30,768 nt of DNA, from positions 1-30,768 of the forward strand of contig JAYWFU010000028.1 in the NCBI GenBank assembly GCA_043778625.1, given 5' to 3'. The translations under genes and the position numbers were made by a program. Positions within the stretch are counted from its first letter, which is position 1, and each line of letters starts with the position of its first letter. The notes below the pieces were generated by a model. That model did not search any database, was not told where the DNA came from, and worked only from the letters and a program-made list of their open reading frames with translations. The DNA comes from JACMRI01 sp043778625. GTDB lineage: Bacteria > Bacteroidota > Bacteroidia > UBA4408. Shown in pieces: positions 22,706-29,678 of this stretch.

Positions 22706-23672
22706 AAATCAGCTCGGTATAGTTTTAGGAATTTGTTTTATTTTGTTTGCCTGCGAAAAAAAAGAACTGCCAGCACCCGCCTACAACAGAGGCGACATAA
22801 TTACGGCACAAATTGAAATGACCTCAAACTATAAAAACCAAGTGTGGTTTAGATTATTTGACAATAAAGTAGTGAGCACTAATTTAAAAACCGACTGGGA
22901 TTTGAATTTTGAAAACACCGCTAACGGCCAACACCTATCGTTAAATAGTGCTAAGGCAATGCGTGCTTACAAAACCAGCTATGCTAACCTAACACAAGTT
23001 ACCGATACAACAGGCATAGCCACACATTGCAAGGCCGATAACCCATCGGGCAACTTAGATAGCACTGCAATAGGCAACTGGCAAACCAACAATACGGTAT
23101 ATATTATTAACAGGGGATACAATGAAATTGGGCAACAGCAAGGATATTATAAATTAAAAATAATTAGTGTAACAACCACACACTACGTAATTGAATACGC
23201 ACCTATAACTAGTACTGAAATTAAGCAACAAACAATTACAAAAAACAACGACTACAACAATACTTCTTTTTCATTTACAAGTAATAATGTAGTGTTAGTT
23301 GAGCCACAAAAAAACAATTACGACTTATGTTTTACACAATACACACACGTGTTTACCAATCCGTTTCAATACTATCAAGTAGTGGGTGTATTAAATAATA
23401 ATTACAAAACACGCATAGCCAAAATAACAAACATTGCATTTGCCAACATTACCATTGCCGACACCTTAACACACCAGTTTTATACTACCCAAAATGCAAT
23501 TGGTTATGATTGGAAATCGTTTAGCCTAAACACTAATTTATTTACCATTGATGCCACCAAATGCTACATAATTAATGATAGTAGAGGCTTTTATTATAAA
23601 CTTCATTTTATTGATTTTTACAATGAAGCGGGCATTAAGGGGTATCCCAAGTGCGAATATAAAAAGCTGTAA
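22689..23672 (+). CDS. HmuY-like lipoprotein
   Basis: 327 residues with a lipoprotein signal ending ILFAC, Cys22 being the lipidation site. The body follows the HmuY pattern: TDWDLNFENTANGQHLSL near 65-83, NYDLCFTQYTHVFTNPFQYY with VVGVLNN near 212-240, and a C-terminal IGYDWKSFSLNTNLF block, then KCYIINDSRGFYYKLHFIDF. The last two blocks line up with TIGYDFKYFNLSANAW and FVKSRQGDIWKLRFTGF of the T9SS paralog at 18104, so the two are clear relatives with different surface attachment. It overlaps the receptor gene by 17 nt and would work with it, probably passing heme to it at the cell surface. Candidate ligands include His and Met residues but none can be assigned by eye. Confidence 0.78.
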   Translation: MTSIIKNQLGIVLGICFILFACEKKELPAPAYNRGDIITAQIEMTSNYKNQVWFRLFDNKVVSTNLKTDWDLNFENTANGQHLSLNSAKAMRAYKTSYANLTQVTDTTGIATHCKADNPSGNLDSTAIGNWQTNNTVYIINRGYNEIGQQQGYYKLKIISVTTTHYVIEYAPITSTEIKQQTITKNNDYNNTSFSFTSNNVVLVEPQKNNYDLCFTQYTHVFTNPFQYYQVVGVLNNNYKTRIAKITNIAFANITIADTLTHQFYTTQNAIGYDWKSFSLNTNLFTIDATKCYIINDSRGFYYKLHFIDFYNEAGIKGYPKCEYKKL

Positions 23673-23774
23673 CACTACGTAATGCAATAAACGCTATTTA
23701 CTATGGTAAAGTTTCATTTAAAATATTATTTTCGCAGTAAAGCAATTTAAAAATTTTAAACAAAATATAACCCT

Positions 23775-24833
23775 ATGGCATCAGCACAAACTATTGAATT
23801 ACTAGGTAATCAAGCCGAATTATTACTAAACCACGAGTGTAACACTATACACAAGTCGCAAATACATTTGCCAGGGGCTGATTTTATTGACCGTATATTT
23901 AAAGATACCAACCGTAACAACCAAACCTTACGTAACCTACAAACACTATATGGCACGGGCCGTTTGGCCAATACAGGTTACATGAGTATATTACCCGTTG
24001 ACCAAGGCATAGAGCATAGTGCTGGCGCATCGTTTGCACCTAACCCTGCTTACTTCGACCCTGAAAATATTGTTAAACTAGCCCACGAAGCTGATTGTAA
24101 TGCAGTGGCATCAACCTTTGGCGTATTAGCATCGGTATCGCGCAAGTACGCACACAAAATTCCGTTTATTGTTAAGGTTAATCACAACGAATTTTTAACG
24201 TATCCTAATAAGTTTGATCAAATAATGTTTGGCAACATTAAAGATGCTTGGAACATGGGTGCTACCGCCATAGGAGCTACTATTTATTTTGGAAGTGAGG
24301 AGTCGTCGCGTCAAATAGTAGAAATAGCTGAAGCCTTTGAGTACGCCCACCAACTAGGTATGCCTACCGTATTGTGGTGTTACATACGCAATAACGGCTT
24401 TAAAAAAGATGGGGTTGATTACCATACATCAACTGACCTTACTGCACAAGCCAATCACTTGGGCGTAACTATACAAGCCGATATTATTAAACAAAAATTG
24501 CCTACACTTAATGGGGGTTATACCGCTATTAATTATGGTAAAACTCACCCTAAAGTATACAGCGAATTAACTACCGATAACCCAATAGACTTATGCCGTT
24601 ACCAAGTGGCCAACTGCTACATGGGACGTATGGGCTTAATAAATTCGGGTGGCGAAAGCAAGGGCGCAACCGATTTAGCCGAAGCCGTAACAACAGCCGT
24701 TATTAACAAGCGTGCAGGTGGGCAAGGTTTAATAAGCGGGCGCAAAGCGTTTCAAAAACCAGTTAAAGAGGGTATTGCTTTATTGCAAGCCATACAAGAC
24801 GTGTACCTAGACAATAGCATTACAATAGCCTAA
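23775..24833 (+). CDS. fbaB: Fructose-bisphosphate aldolase, class I (FbaB/DhnA type)
   Basis: Cleaves fructose 1,6-bisphosphate to glyceraldehyde 3-phosphate and dihydroxyacetone phosphate via a Schiff base. The 352-residue protein shows the DhnA-type pattern: MSILPVDQGIEHSAGASFAP near 70-88, VASTFGVLASVSRKYAHKIP, IVKVNHNEFLTYP with Lys134, and GATAIGATIYFGSEESSRQI. VTIQADIIKQKLPT has Lys239, the likely Schiff-base lysine by analogy with FbaB. RMGLINSGGESKGATDL and QGLISGRKAFQKP at the C-terminus form the phosphate sites. It lacks metal-site histidines of class II aldolases. It is 48 nt upstream of accD and may be cotranscribed with it. TATTTTCG at 23727-23734 is a near match to the -7 box. 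Confidence 0.93.
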   Translation: MASAQTIELLGNQAELLLNHECNTIHKSQIHLPGADFIDRIFKDTNRNNQTLRNLQTLYGTGRLANTGYMSILPVDQGIEHSAGASFAPNPAYFDPENIVKLAHEADCNAVASTFGVLASVSRKYAHKIPFIVKVNHNEFLTYPNKFDQIMFGNIKDAWNMGATAIGATIYFGSEESSRQIVEIAEAFEYAHQLGMPTVLWCYIRNNGFKKDGVDYHTSTDLTAQANHLGVTIQADIIKQKLPTLNGGYTAINYGKTHPKVYSELTTDNPIDLCRYQVANCYMGRMGLINSGGESKGATDLAEAVTTAVINKRAGGQGLISGRKAFQKPVKEGIALLQAIQDVYLDNSITIA

Positions 24834-24881
24834 GCAATCACGCACACAATTACTTTTTTTAACTAATTAAATTACTACTAC

Positions 24882-25727
24882 ATGAGTTGGTTTAAACGCG
24901 TAACCGAAGGAATTACTACCTCCACTAAAGATAAAAAAGAAACCCCTGATGGCTTGTGGTACAAGTGTCCTGAATGTAAAACTATAATTACTACTGACGA
25001 ACACGAAGATAATATGTGGGTGTGTACATCGTGCGATTACCACGAAAAAATTGGTAGTGCCGAGTATTTTGCTTTACTATTTGACGATAATAAATTTACC
25101 GAAATTAATGCGGGAGTAAAATCGGGCGACCCATTAAATTTTACCGACACCAAAAAATACACTTCGCGCCTTGCTGATAGTATTGTTAAAACCGAATTGA
25201 ACGATGCCATACGCACCGCACACGGCACTGTAAATGGGCACCCGTTGATGATAGCCTGTATGGATTTTAAATTCATAGGTGGCTCAATGGGCTCAGTAGT
25301 GGGCGAAAAAATTGCGCGCGCCATTGATTATAGTATTGCTACCAAAACACCGTTAATGATTATTTCAAAATCGGGCGGAGCCCGTATGATGGAAGCAGCT
25401 TATAGCTTAATGCAAATGGCTAAAACATCGGCCAAACTATCAGTAATGGCCAAGGCTGGCGTGCCTTACATATCGTTTTTAACTGACCCTACTACTGGTG
25501 GTGTTACAGCATCATTTGCCATGTTGGGCGATGTTAATGTAAGTGAACCTGGTGCATTAATAGGCTTTGCTGGCCCACGTGTAGTACGCGAAACTATTGG
25601 TAAGGATTTACCCGAAGGGTTTCAAACTGCTGAATTTGTATTAGAAAAAGGTTTTTTAGATAAAATAATTAATCGTAAGGAACTAAAAACAACCTTGGGT
25701 AACATACTTAATATGTTTGCTAATTAA
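24882..25727 (+). CDS. accD: Acetyl-CoA carboxylase carboxyltransferase subunit beta
   Basis: AccD transfers the carboxyl group from biotin to acetyl-CoA, giving malonyl-CoA for fatty-acid synthesis, as part of a heterotetramer with AccA. The 281-residue length is typical. A four-cysteine zinc ribbon is at the N-terminus (Cys29, Cys32, Cys48, Cys51; CPECKTII and CTSCDYH). The crotonase-like core contains MDFKFIGGSMGSVVGEKIAR, ISKSGGARMMEAAYSLMQMA, LTDPTTGGVTASFAMLGD, EPGALIGFAGPRVVRETIG and LPEGFQTAEFVLEKGFLD. It follows fbaB by 48 nt. Cytoplasmic. Confidence 0.96.
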   Translation: MSWFKRVTEGITTSTKDKKETPDGLWYKCPECKTIITTDEHEDNMWVCTSCDYHEKIGSAEYFALLFDDNKFTEINAGVKSGDPLNFTDTKKYTSRLADSIVKTELNDAIRTAHGTVNGHPLMIACMDFKFIGGSMGSVVGEKIARAIDYSIATKTPLMIISKSGGARMMEAAYSLMQMAKTSAKLSVMAKAGVPYISFLTDPTTGGVTASFAMLGDVNVSEPGALIGFAGPRVVRETIGKDLPEGFQTAEFVLEKGFLDKIINRKELKTTLGNILNMFAN

Positions 25728-25825
25728 GGGTTGTGTAGTTTAAAATATATTGATGCGTGTAGTAGATAGTTATAATACATATATTACGGAGTTATTATTT
25801 ATTGCTTACTGGCCATATTAACAGC

Positions 25826-25852
25826 AAATAGTTGGCAAAATGACAACTATTT
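25826..25852. terminator. Hairpin between accD and arsC
   Basis: AAATAGTTG at 25826-25834 and CAACTATTT at 25844-25852 form a perfect 9-bp stem with a 9-nt loop. It lies between the convergent accD and arsC genes, touching the arsC stop. It could terminate either or both; the T tract is weak. Confidence 0.4.
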
Positions 25853-26268
25853 TATATGTTTTCAGTTATAAAGTTTTTGCAATAATCTTTTATAAGCTGC
25901 CTAACCGCTCTAAATTCTTTTTTAATTTCTTCGTCTGTACCTATTGCTTTTGCTGGGTCAGGAAAATTATAATGAATTTTTTTTGCTTTGCTTGGAAAAA
26001 ATGGACAGCGCTCTTTGGCGTTGTCGCAAACGGTTATTACAAAATTAAAACTAACGTCAAAATACTCGGCTATATTATTGGAGGTGTGTTGTGAAATATC
26101 AATTCCATCTTCTTTCATAGTGGCAATTGCCTTGGGGTTTACTCCATGTGTTTCAACACCTGCACTATAAATTTTTACTTTGCTACTACCTGTAAAATGT
26201 GCTAAATAACCGTGCGCTATTTGACTCCTACAACTATTGCCTGTACAAAGCACTAATATATTTATCAT
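25852..26268 (-). CDS. arsC: Arsenate reductase, thioredoxin-coupled (LMW-phosphatase type)
   Basis: Reduces arsenate to arsenite using a cysteine triad and thioredoxin. The 138-residue protein begins MINILVLCTGNSCRSQIAHG, giving the CX5R phosphatase loop Cys8 to Arg14. The resolving cysteines are Cys81 and Cys88 in ITVCDNAKERCPFFP, spaced as in the Staphylococcus pI258 ArsC (10/82/89), and Asp104 in FPDPAK is the general acid. It is therefore an arsenate reductase rather than a protein tyrosine phosphatase. Last gene of the arsR-DUF6428-membrane protein-arsC operon, 72 nt after the membrane-protein stop. No arsenite efflux gene follows; accD, a housekeeping gene in the opposite direction, is next. 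Confidence 0.93.
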   Translation of the reverse strand: MINILVLCTGNSCRSQIAHGYLAHFTGSSKVKIYSAGVETHGVNPKAIATMKEDGIDISQHTSNNIAEYFDVSFNFVITVCDNAKERCPFFPSKAKKIHYNFPDPAKAIGTDEEIKKEFRAVRQLIKDYCKNFITENI

Positions 26269-26340
26269 GTTTTTTTGTTTTTTTGAATGATGGATTAAAG
26301 TAGTAAACCTAACACTCTTTTGAATTTAGAAAATTAGCAT

Positions 26341-26850
26341 CTAGTTTTTTTTGCAACAATTACCAGCTACGCCACAAGCCGTAGTATCCTTCGTGTTTAA
26401 AACGTTATTGTTTAAAACGTCTGTTGTTGATTTATTAACCTCTGCTGTATTTGCCTTATAATTTTGATACTCAAAATAGGTAAAGAAAATAATACTTGTA
26501 ATAACACCTATCCAAAAAGTCCATAAAGATATTTTGTACTGACTTGTTTTTTGTGGAGCCTCGCAAGCACAATTGGTAGTGCAATTATTTGTAGTACTAT
26601 ACGTTGGTAATACATATAGCTTGTAATACGAAACGGTAAAAGAAACTGCACTAATTACTAAAAGCAAAGGAAATAACGATTGCGTAAGAGGCGAAGTTAT
26701 TAATGTTGCGCTTGAAATCCCTAAAATTGAAGCAACAGGGCTTATGCAAACGGCACCACAAGCACCACTTTTGCAAACGGTAAAAAACAAAGGTATTATG
26801 GAAGAAACACTCCCCGAAATACTTATCCAAAACGATTTTATTGTATTCAT
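26341..26850 (-). CDS. Cysteine-rich membrane protein of the ars operon (MerT-like)
   Basis: 169 residues from the ATG at 26850; the frame stays open upstream but that part overlaps the DUF6428 gene. At least three hydrophobic segments are seen: about 5-25, 55-78 and 105-127. The first is followed by VCKSGACGAVCISP, reminiscent of the Cys-containing first helix of mercury transporters such as MerT. A hydrophilic loop contains NCTTNCACEAP, and the C-terminus ends ACGVAGNCCKKN. Three separate cysteine clusters in a small membrane protein within an ars operon suggest binding and transport, or transfer, of arsenite or another thiophilic metal. I do not recognise a named family with certainty. The gene starts 10 nt after the DUF6428 stop, so cotranscription is nearly certain. 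Confidence 0.65.
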   Translation of the reverse strand: MNTIKSFWISISGSVSSIIPLFFTVCKSGACGAVCISPVASILGISSATLITSPLTQSLFPLLLVISAVSFTVSYYKLYVLPTYSTTNNCTTNCACEAPQKTSQYKISLWTFWIGVITSIIFFTYFEYQNYKANTAEVNKSTTDVLNNNVLNTKDTTACGVAGNCCKKN

Positions 26851-26860
26851 TTTATTAAAG

Positions 26861-27328
26861 TTAGCAGCAACCACCACCTGGTTTACACGAATTATTTTCT
26901 TTTGTTTGTACAAAATTTAGTTGTTGTTCTGCTATCGGAATCCCACAAGCGTCTTGTGCCAAGCAAGCGGTGATTTTAGCTTCTAAAACAAAGTTTTTTC
27001 CATTAAAACCTAAATCATACTTTCCAATAGTTTCAATTTGGTATTCTACCTCTATTTCAAAATCTTCAATACCTAATTTTTCTTCCGAAAGTTTAATAAT
27101 ACTCAGTAATCTATTAGGCTTTAGGCGGTGTTCCAAATCATTGGCATTCCAAAGTTGAAAGTTTACCACCTTCTCGTTTCTAATTACTCCACCACAGTCA
27201 ATAAAGTTTTTGGTAATAACACCCACCTCAGTAACATGAAAATGTGCTGGAACAAAAGTTCCGTTTTGTAATTGAAACTCAACATTTTCTAATGTAGTTA
27301 AAATCTTTTTTACTTCTGATAATTTCAT
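26861..27328 (-). CDS. DUF6428 family protein of ars operons
   Basis: 155 residues, cytoplasmic, no signal peptide. Blocks such as LENVEFQLQNGTFVPAHFHV, VTKNFIDCGG-like FIDCGGVIRNEK, NFQLWNANDLEHRLKP and LSIIKLSEEKLGIEDFEIEV match DUF6428, a family found next to arsR and arsC in Bacteroidota. The C-terminus ends NSCKPGGGCC, a tail suited to bind arsenite or a soft metal. The His-Phe-His in PAHFHVTEVG and the cysteines in ACLAQDACGIP are additional candidate ligands. Its reaction is not known. It lies 20 nt after arsR and 10 nt before the membrane-protein gene. Confidence 0.75.
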   Translation of the reverse strand: MKLSEVKKILTTLENVEFQLQNGTFVPAHFHVTEVGVITKNFIDCGGVIRNEKVVNFQLWNANDLEHRLKPNRLLSIIKLSEEKLGIEDFEIEVEYQIETIGKYDLGFNGKNFVLEAKITACLAQDACGIPIAEQQLNFVQTKENNSCKPGGGCC

Positions 27329-27348
27329 TTTTTCTTATTTTTATTCGT

Positions 27349-27678
27349 TTAACAATTTGATTTTTTAGTTCTGGTTTTGGCTAAAATAGTTGCAAAATAG
27401 TTTTGTAATACTTCTAATGCTTTTTCGTTTATGCAGTAGCAAATAGCATTTCCCTCAACACTCCCTTTTATAAACCCTGCATTTTTTAATTCTTTTAAAT
27501 GTTGCGAAATTGTGGGTTGAGCCAAAGGCAATTCGTTTACAATATCACCACAAATACAAGCATCTACTTTAAGCAAATAATCTAGGATTGCAATTCTTGC
27601 AGGATGCGCTAATGCTTTAGCAAGCGTAGCTAGTTGGTTTTGTTGGTCGGTAAAATATTCTGTTTTTGTTGCACCCAT
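27349..27678 (-). CDS. arsR: ArsR/SmtB-family metalloregulator
   Basis: A 109-residue winged-helix repressor. The helix-turn-helix is LPLAQPTISQHLKELKNAGF (about 50-69), with a VEGNAICYCINEKA wing. A metal-sensing CxC, Cys41-Ile-Cys43, lies in DACICGDIV, in the alpha-3 position of the ELCVCDL-type arsenite sensors; Cys80, Cys82 and the last residue Cys109 are possible third ligands. It would repress its own operon and release DNA on binding arsenite or antimonite. An imperfect 16-bp palindrome 26 nt upstream of the ATG is a candidate operator. First gene of a four-gene operon. Confidence 0.9.
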   Translation of the reverse strand: MGATKTEYFTDQQNQLATLAKALAHPARIAILDYLLKVDACICGDIVNELPLAQPTISQHLKELKNAGFIKGSVEGNAICYCINEKALEVLQNYFATILAKTRTKKSNC

Positions 27679-27704
27679 TTTTAGTTGTAATTTTAAATTT
27701 ATTT

Positions 27705-27720
27705 ATTGCAATATTACGAT
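27705..27720. promoter_or_regulatory. Candidate ArsR operator
   Basis: ATTGCAATATTACGAT is an imperfect palindrome (12 of 16 positions symmetric; its complement reads ATCGTAATATTGCAAT). It lies 26 to 42 nt upstream of the arsR ATG. ArsR-family operators in Bacteroidota and other phyla often look like ATCG-AATAT-CGAT. A -7-like TAAATTTA is at 27694-27701. Confidence 0.4.
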
Positions 27721-27791
27721 ATTTTTTTTAATAGAAAAATAGCTATAGGTTTAACATCAAGCAATAATTGTAGTACGTACTGGTTCTTGCG

Positions 27792-27871
27792 TAGTTCCCT
27801 GAGTTTTTATCTAAGGGACTGTTGTACTTAATAACTTGTATTCGTCCCTTCGATGAAAACTCAGGGAACTA
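27792..27871. repeat. REP doublet (REPIN-like inverted pair)
   Basis: Two 26-bp arms, 27793-27818 and 27845-27870, are inverted copies matching at 24 positions, with one more pair outside (27792/27871) and a 26-nt spacer. Each arm begins AGTTCCCTGAGTTTT and ends AAGGGA, and on its own can fold TCCCT against AGGGA. The TCCCTGAG-N-GAAGGGA shape resembles REP units known from many genomes. It differs from the GGGCGAAT hairpins in the RAYT gene. Confidence 0.6.
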
Positions 27872-28089
27872 GCGTTCGTATAATAAATATTAGATACAAC
27901 AAACAAATGGAAATTTCTTTCACTACTTATTTAGGGATAAAACTAAACTACTATACAGCGTATTACCCGCTAGCCCTTGGCGTTAAATAAACGATTAGTT
28001 GAGGTAGTGACATCTAGTAGCTCGTATTCAGTTAAAATAATTAATTACGCTATTATAAGCAATACCTATGAAAATAACGAACACGAGCA

Positions 28090-28121
28090 GTAAACTCTGC
28101 TAACATGCTAGCAGAGTTTAC
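28090..28121. terminator. Inverted repeat downstream of gap, candidate terminator
   Basis: GTAAACTCTGCTA at 28090-28102 and TAGCAGAGTTTAC at 28109-28121 form a perfect 13-bp stem with a 6-nt loop, 26 nt beyond the gap stop. No T tract follows on the minus strand, so termination would be atypical. Confidence 0.4.
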
Positions 28122-28147
28122 ATTGAAACTAAATTGCTTTTTAATTT

Positions 28148-29599
28148 TTAGTAATAACGCAAGCGAACTACTCCCGCTATGTGCTTTGCAAAACGTATTA
28201 CTTGACGAGTGTAGCCATATTCATTATCGTACCACACGTAGAGTATAGCACTTTTTTTATCAGGGGATACTATCGTTGCTTGGCTATCAAATACTGATGG
28301 GCAGGGGTTACCGATAACATCGCTACTTACTAATTCGTTAGAATAAGCATATTGAATTTGCTCCACCAACTCGCCTTGCAATGCGTATTTGCGTACGGTA
28401 TCGTTCACAAGCTCTTGCGAAACCTCCTTAGTAATAGTTAAATTTAAAATAGCTAACGATACATTAGGTGTAGGTACACGTACCGAATTAGCGGTAAATT
28501 TGCCTGATAGATGAGGTAATACTTTTTTTAAAGCGCTTTCGGCACCCGTTTCGGTAATTACCATGTTGATGGCTGCCGAGCGACCGCGACGGTATTTTTT
28601 ATGGTAATTGTCCAATAAATTTTGGTCGTTGGTATACGAGTGTACCGTTTCAATATGCCCCTTAACAATGCCAAATTCAGTTTCCATAACATGCAGTATT
28701 GGCATTATAGCATTGGTGGTACACGATGCCGCCGAAAATATTTTTTCAGTAATAATTTCGGTAGTAATATGATTAACGCCATGCACCACGTTTGGTATAT
28801 CAGCCGCTGGAGCGGTTAACAATACTTTATCAATTCCTTTGGCTTGCAAATGTCGGCTTAATTCGGCTCTGTTACGGAAAACGCCTGTGTTATCAATTAA
28901 CAACGCATTATTAATGCTGTAAGCTGTATAATCAACATCTTCAGGGTTTTTAGCATCAATCATGTGTACGGTATGTCCGTTTATTATTAATGCCTTATTG
29001 GCTAAATCTTCAATAATAGTTCCTGGAAATGGCCCGTGTACCGAGTCGGTACGTAGTAAATCGGCACGCTTAGTAATTTCTTCATCACTGTTACCACGTG
29101 TTACAATTGCACGTAGGCGCAACTGTTCGCCTTTGCCAGCTTGTGCAATGAGCTCACGCGCAGCCAAGCGACCAATACGCCCAAAGCCAAATAATACAAC
29201 GTCTTTTGCTACAATGTGTAATTTGTCTTCGCCTACAAAGCTGGCTAATTTTGTAGCTACAAATTCGGTAGCCGAGGTAAAATGTTGTTTTTCAGCCAAC
29301 CATTCTCCTGTAAGTTTACCCGCATCAATTTTGGCTGGCGATAACTCCGTAAGGTTTGCTATCGCAGCTATTATGGTTAGCGAATCTTGTACACTCACCG
29401 TTTGATGAATTACATTTTTAGCATATTCGTGCAAATTCATTATTTGCGATGCACTTCTATCTACTAATTGGTTACGGAAAAACACTAGTTCTACCGATTT
29501 GTTAAACCAAAGTTGCCCTACGTGATTAATAATTGATAAAGCCGCTTTTTCGTTTTCAATCCAGCTGTTTAATTTATTTTCGTAATCGTTGTTTGCCAT
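28148..29599 (-). CDS. gap: Glyceraldehyde-3-phosphate dehydrogenase, long form
   Basis: Oxidises and phosphorylates glyceraldehyde 3-phosphate. The NAD(P)-binding GFGRIGR is at 138-144 and the catalytic cysteine is Cys293 in SAASCTTNAIMPI, with partner His320 in IETVHSYTNDQN. RRGRSAAINMVITETGA, PHLSGKFTANSVRVPTPNVS and WYDNEYGYTRQV complete the family pattern. At 483 residues it carries about 130 extra N-terminal residues (mostly helical, MANNDYENKLNSWIENEKAA at the start) not found in the roughly 335-residue canonical enzyme. The residue after the second strand, usually the Asp that selects NAD, is absent (RAIVTRGNSD), which suggests NADP or dual use. It lies behind the rpoD terminator on the same strand and so probably has its own promoter. 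Confidence 0.92.
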   Translation of the reverse strand: MANNDYENKLNSWIENEKAALSIINHVGQLWFNKSVELVFFRNQLVDRSASQIMNLHEYAKNVIHQTVSVQDSLTIIAAIANLTELSPAKIDAGKLTGEWLAEKQHFTSATEFVATKLASFVGEDKLHIVAKDVVLFGFGRIGRLAARELIAQAGKGEQLRLRAIVTRGNSDEEITKRADLLRTDSVHGPFPGTIIEDLANKALIINGHTVHMIDAKNPEDVDYTAYSINNALLIDNTGVFRNRAELSRHLQAKGIDKVLLTAPAADIPNVVHGVNHITTEIITEKIFSAASCTTNAIMPILHVMETEFGIVKGHIETVHSYTNDQNLLDNYHKKYRRGRSAAINMVITETGAESALKKVLPHLSGKFTANSVRVPTPNVSLAILNLTITKEVSQELVNDTVRKYALQGELVEQIQYAYSNELVSSDVIGNPCPSVFDSQATIVSPDKKSAILYVWYDNEYGYTRQVIRFAKHIAGVVRLRYY

Positions 29600-29632
29600 T
29601 GTTTTGTGATGTATGTTGGTGAGTGTTATATT

Positions 29633-29665
29633 AAAAAGTCGTGCAATTAGCTAAATGCACGACTT
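29633..29665 (-). terminator. Rho-independent terminator of rpoD
   Basis: On the minus strand AAGTCGTGCA pairs perfectly with TGCACGACTT (29636-29645 and 29656-29665), with a 10-nt loop, and the stem runs into TTTTTAA. It begins 14 nt after the rpoD stop. This is the cleanest terminator in the window. Confidence 0.8.
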
Positions 29666-29678
29666 GGTTAATTATTTT

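Larger units (their letters stand above)
27679..28147. other. 470-bp non-coding gap between arsR and gap
   Basis: No credible gene. From left to right it holds the candidate ArsR operator (27705-27720), a REP doublet (27792-27871), a 27-codon ORF at 27907-27990 with no recognisable feature, and a perfect inverted repeat (28090-28121) downstream of the gap stop. The stretch 27991-28089 shows nothing recognisable. Confidence 0.5.

Noticed and set aside
26851..26913. Upstream extension of the ars membrane protein
   Set aside because: It would overlap the end of the DUF6428 gene, and the peptide is polar and lysine-rich; the ATG at 26850 leads directly into the first hydrophobic segment.
27907..27990. 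A 27-codon ORF between the REP doublet and gap
   Set aside because: It is too short to judge, has no promoter box, and shows no recognisable motif.
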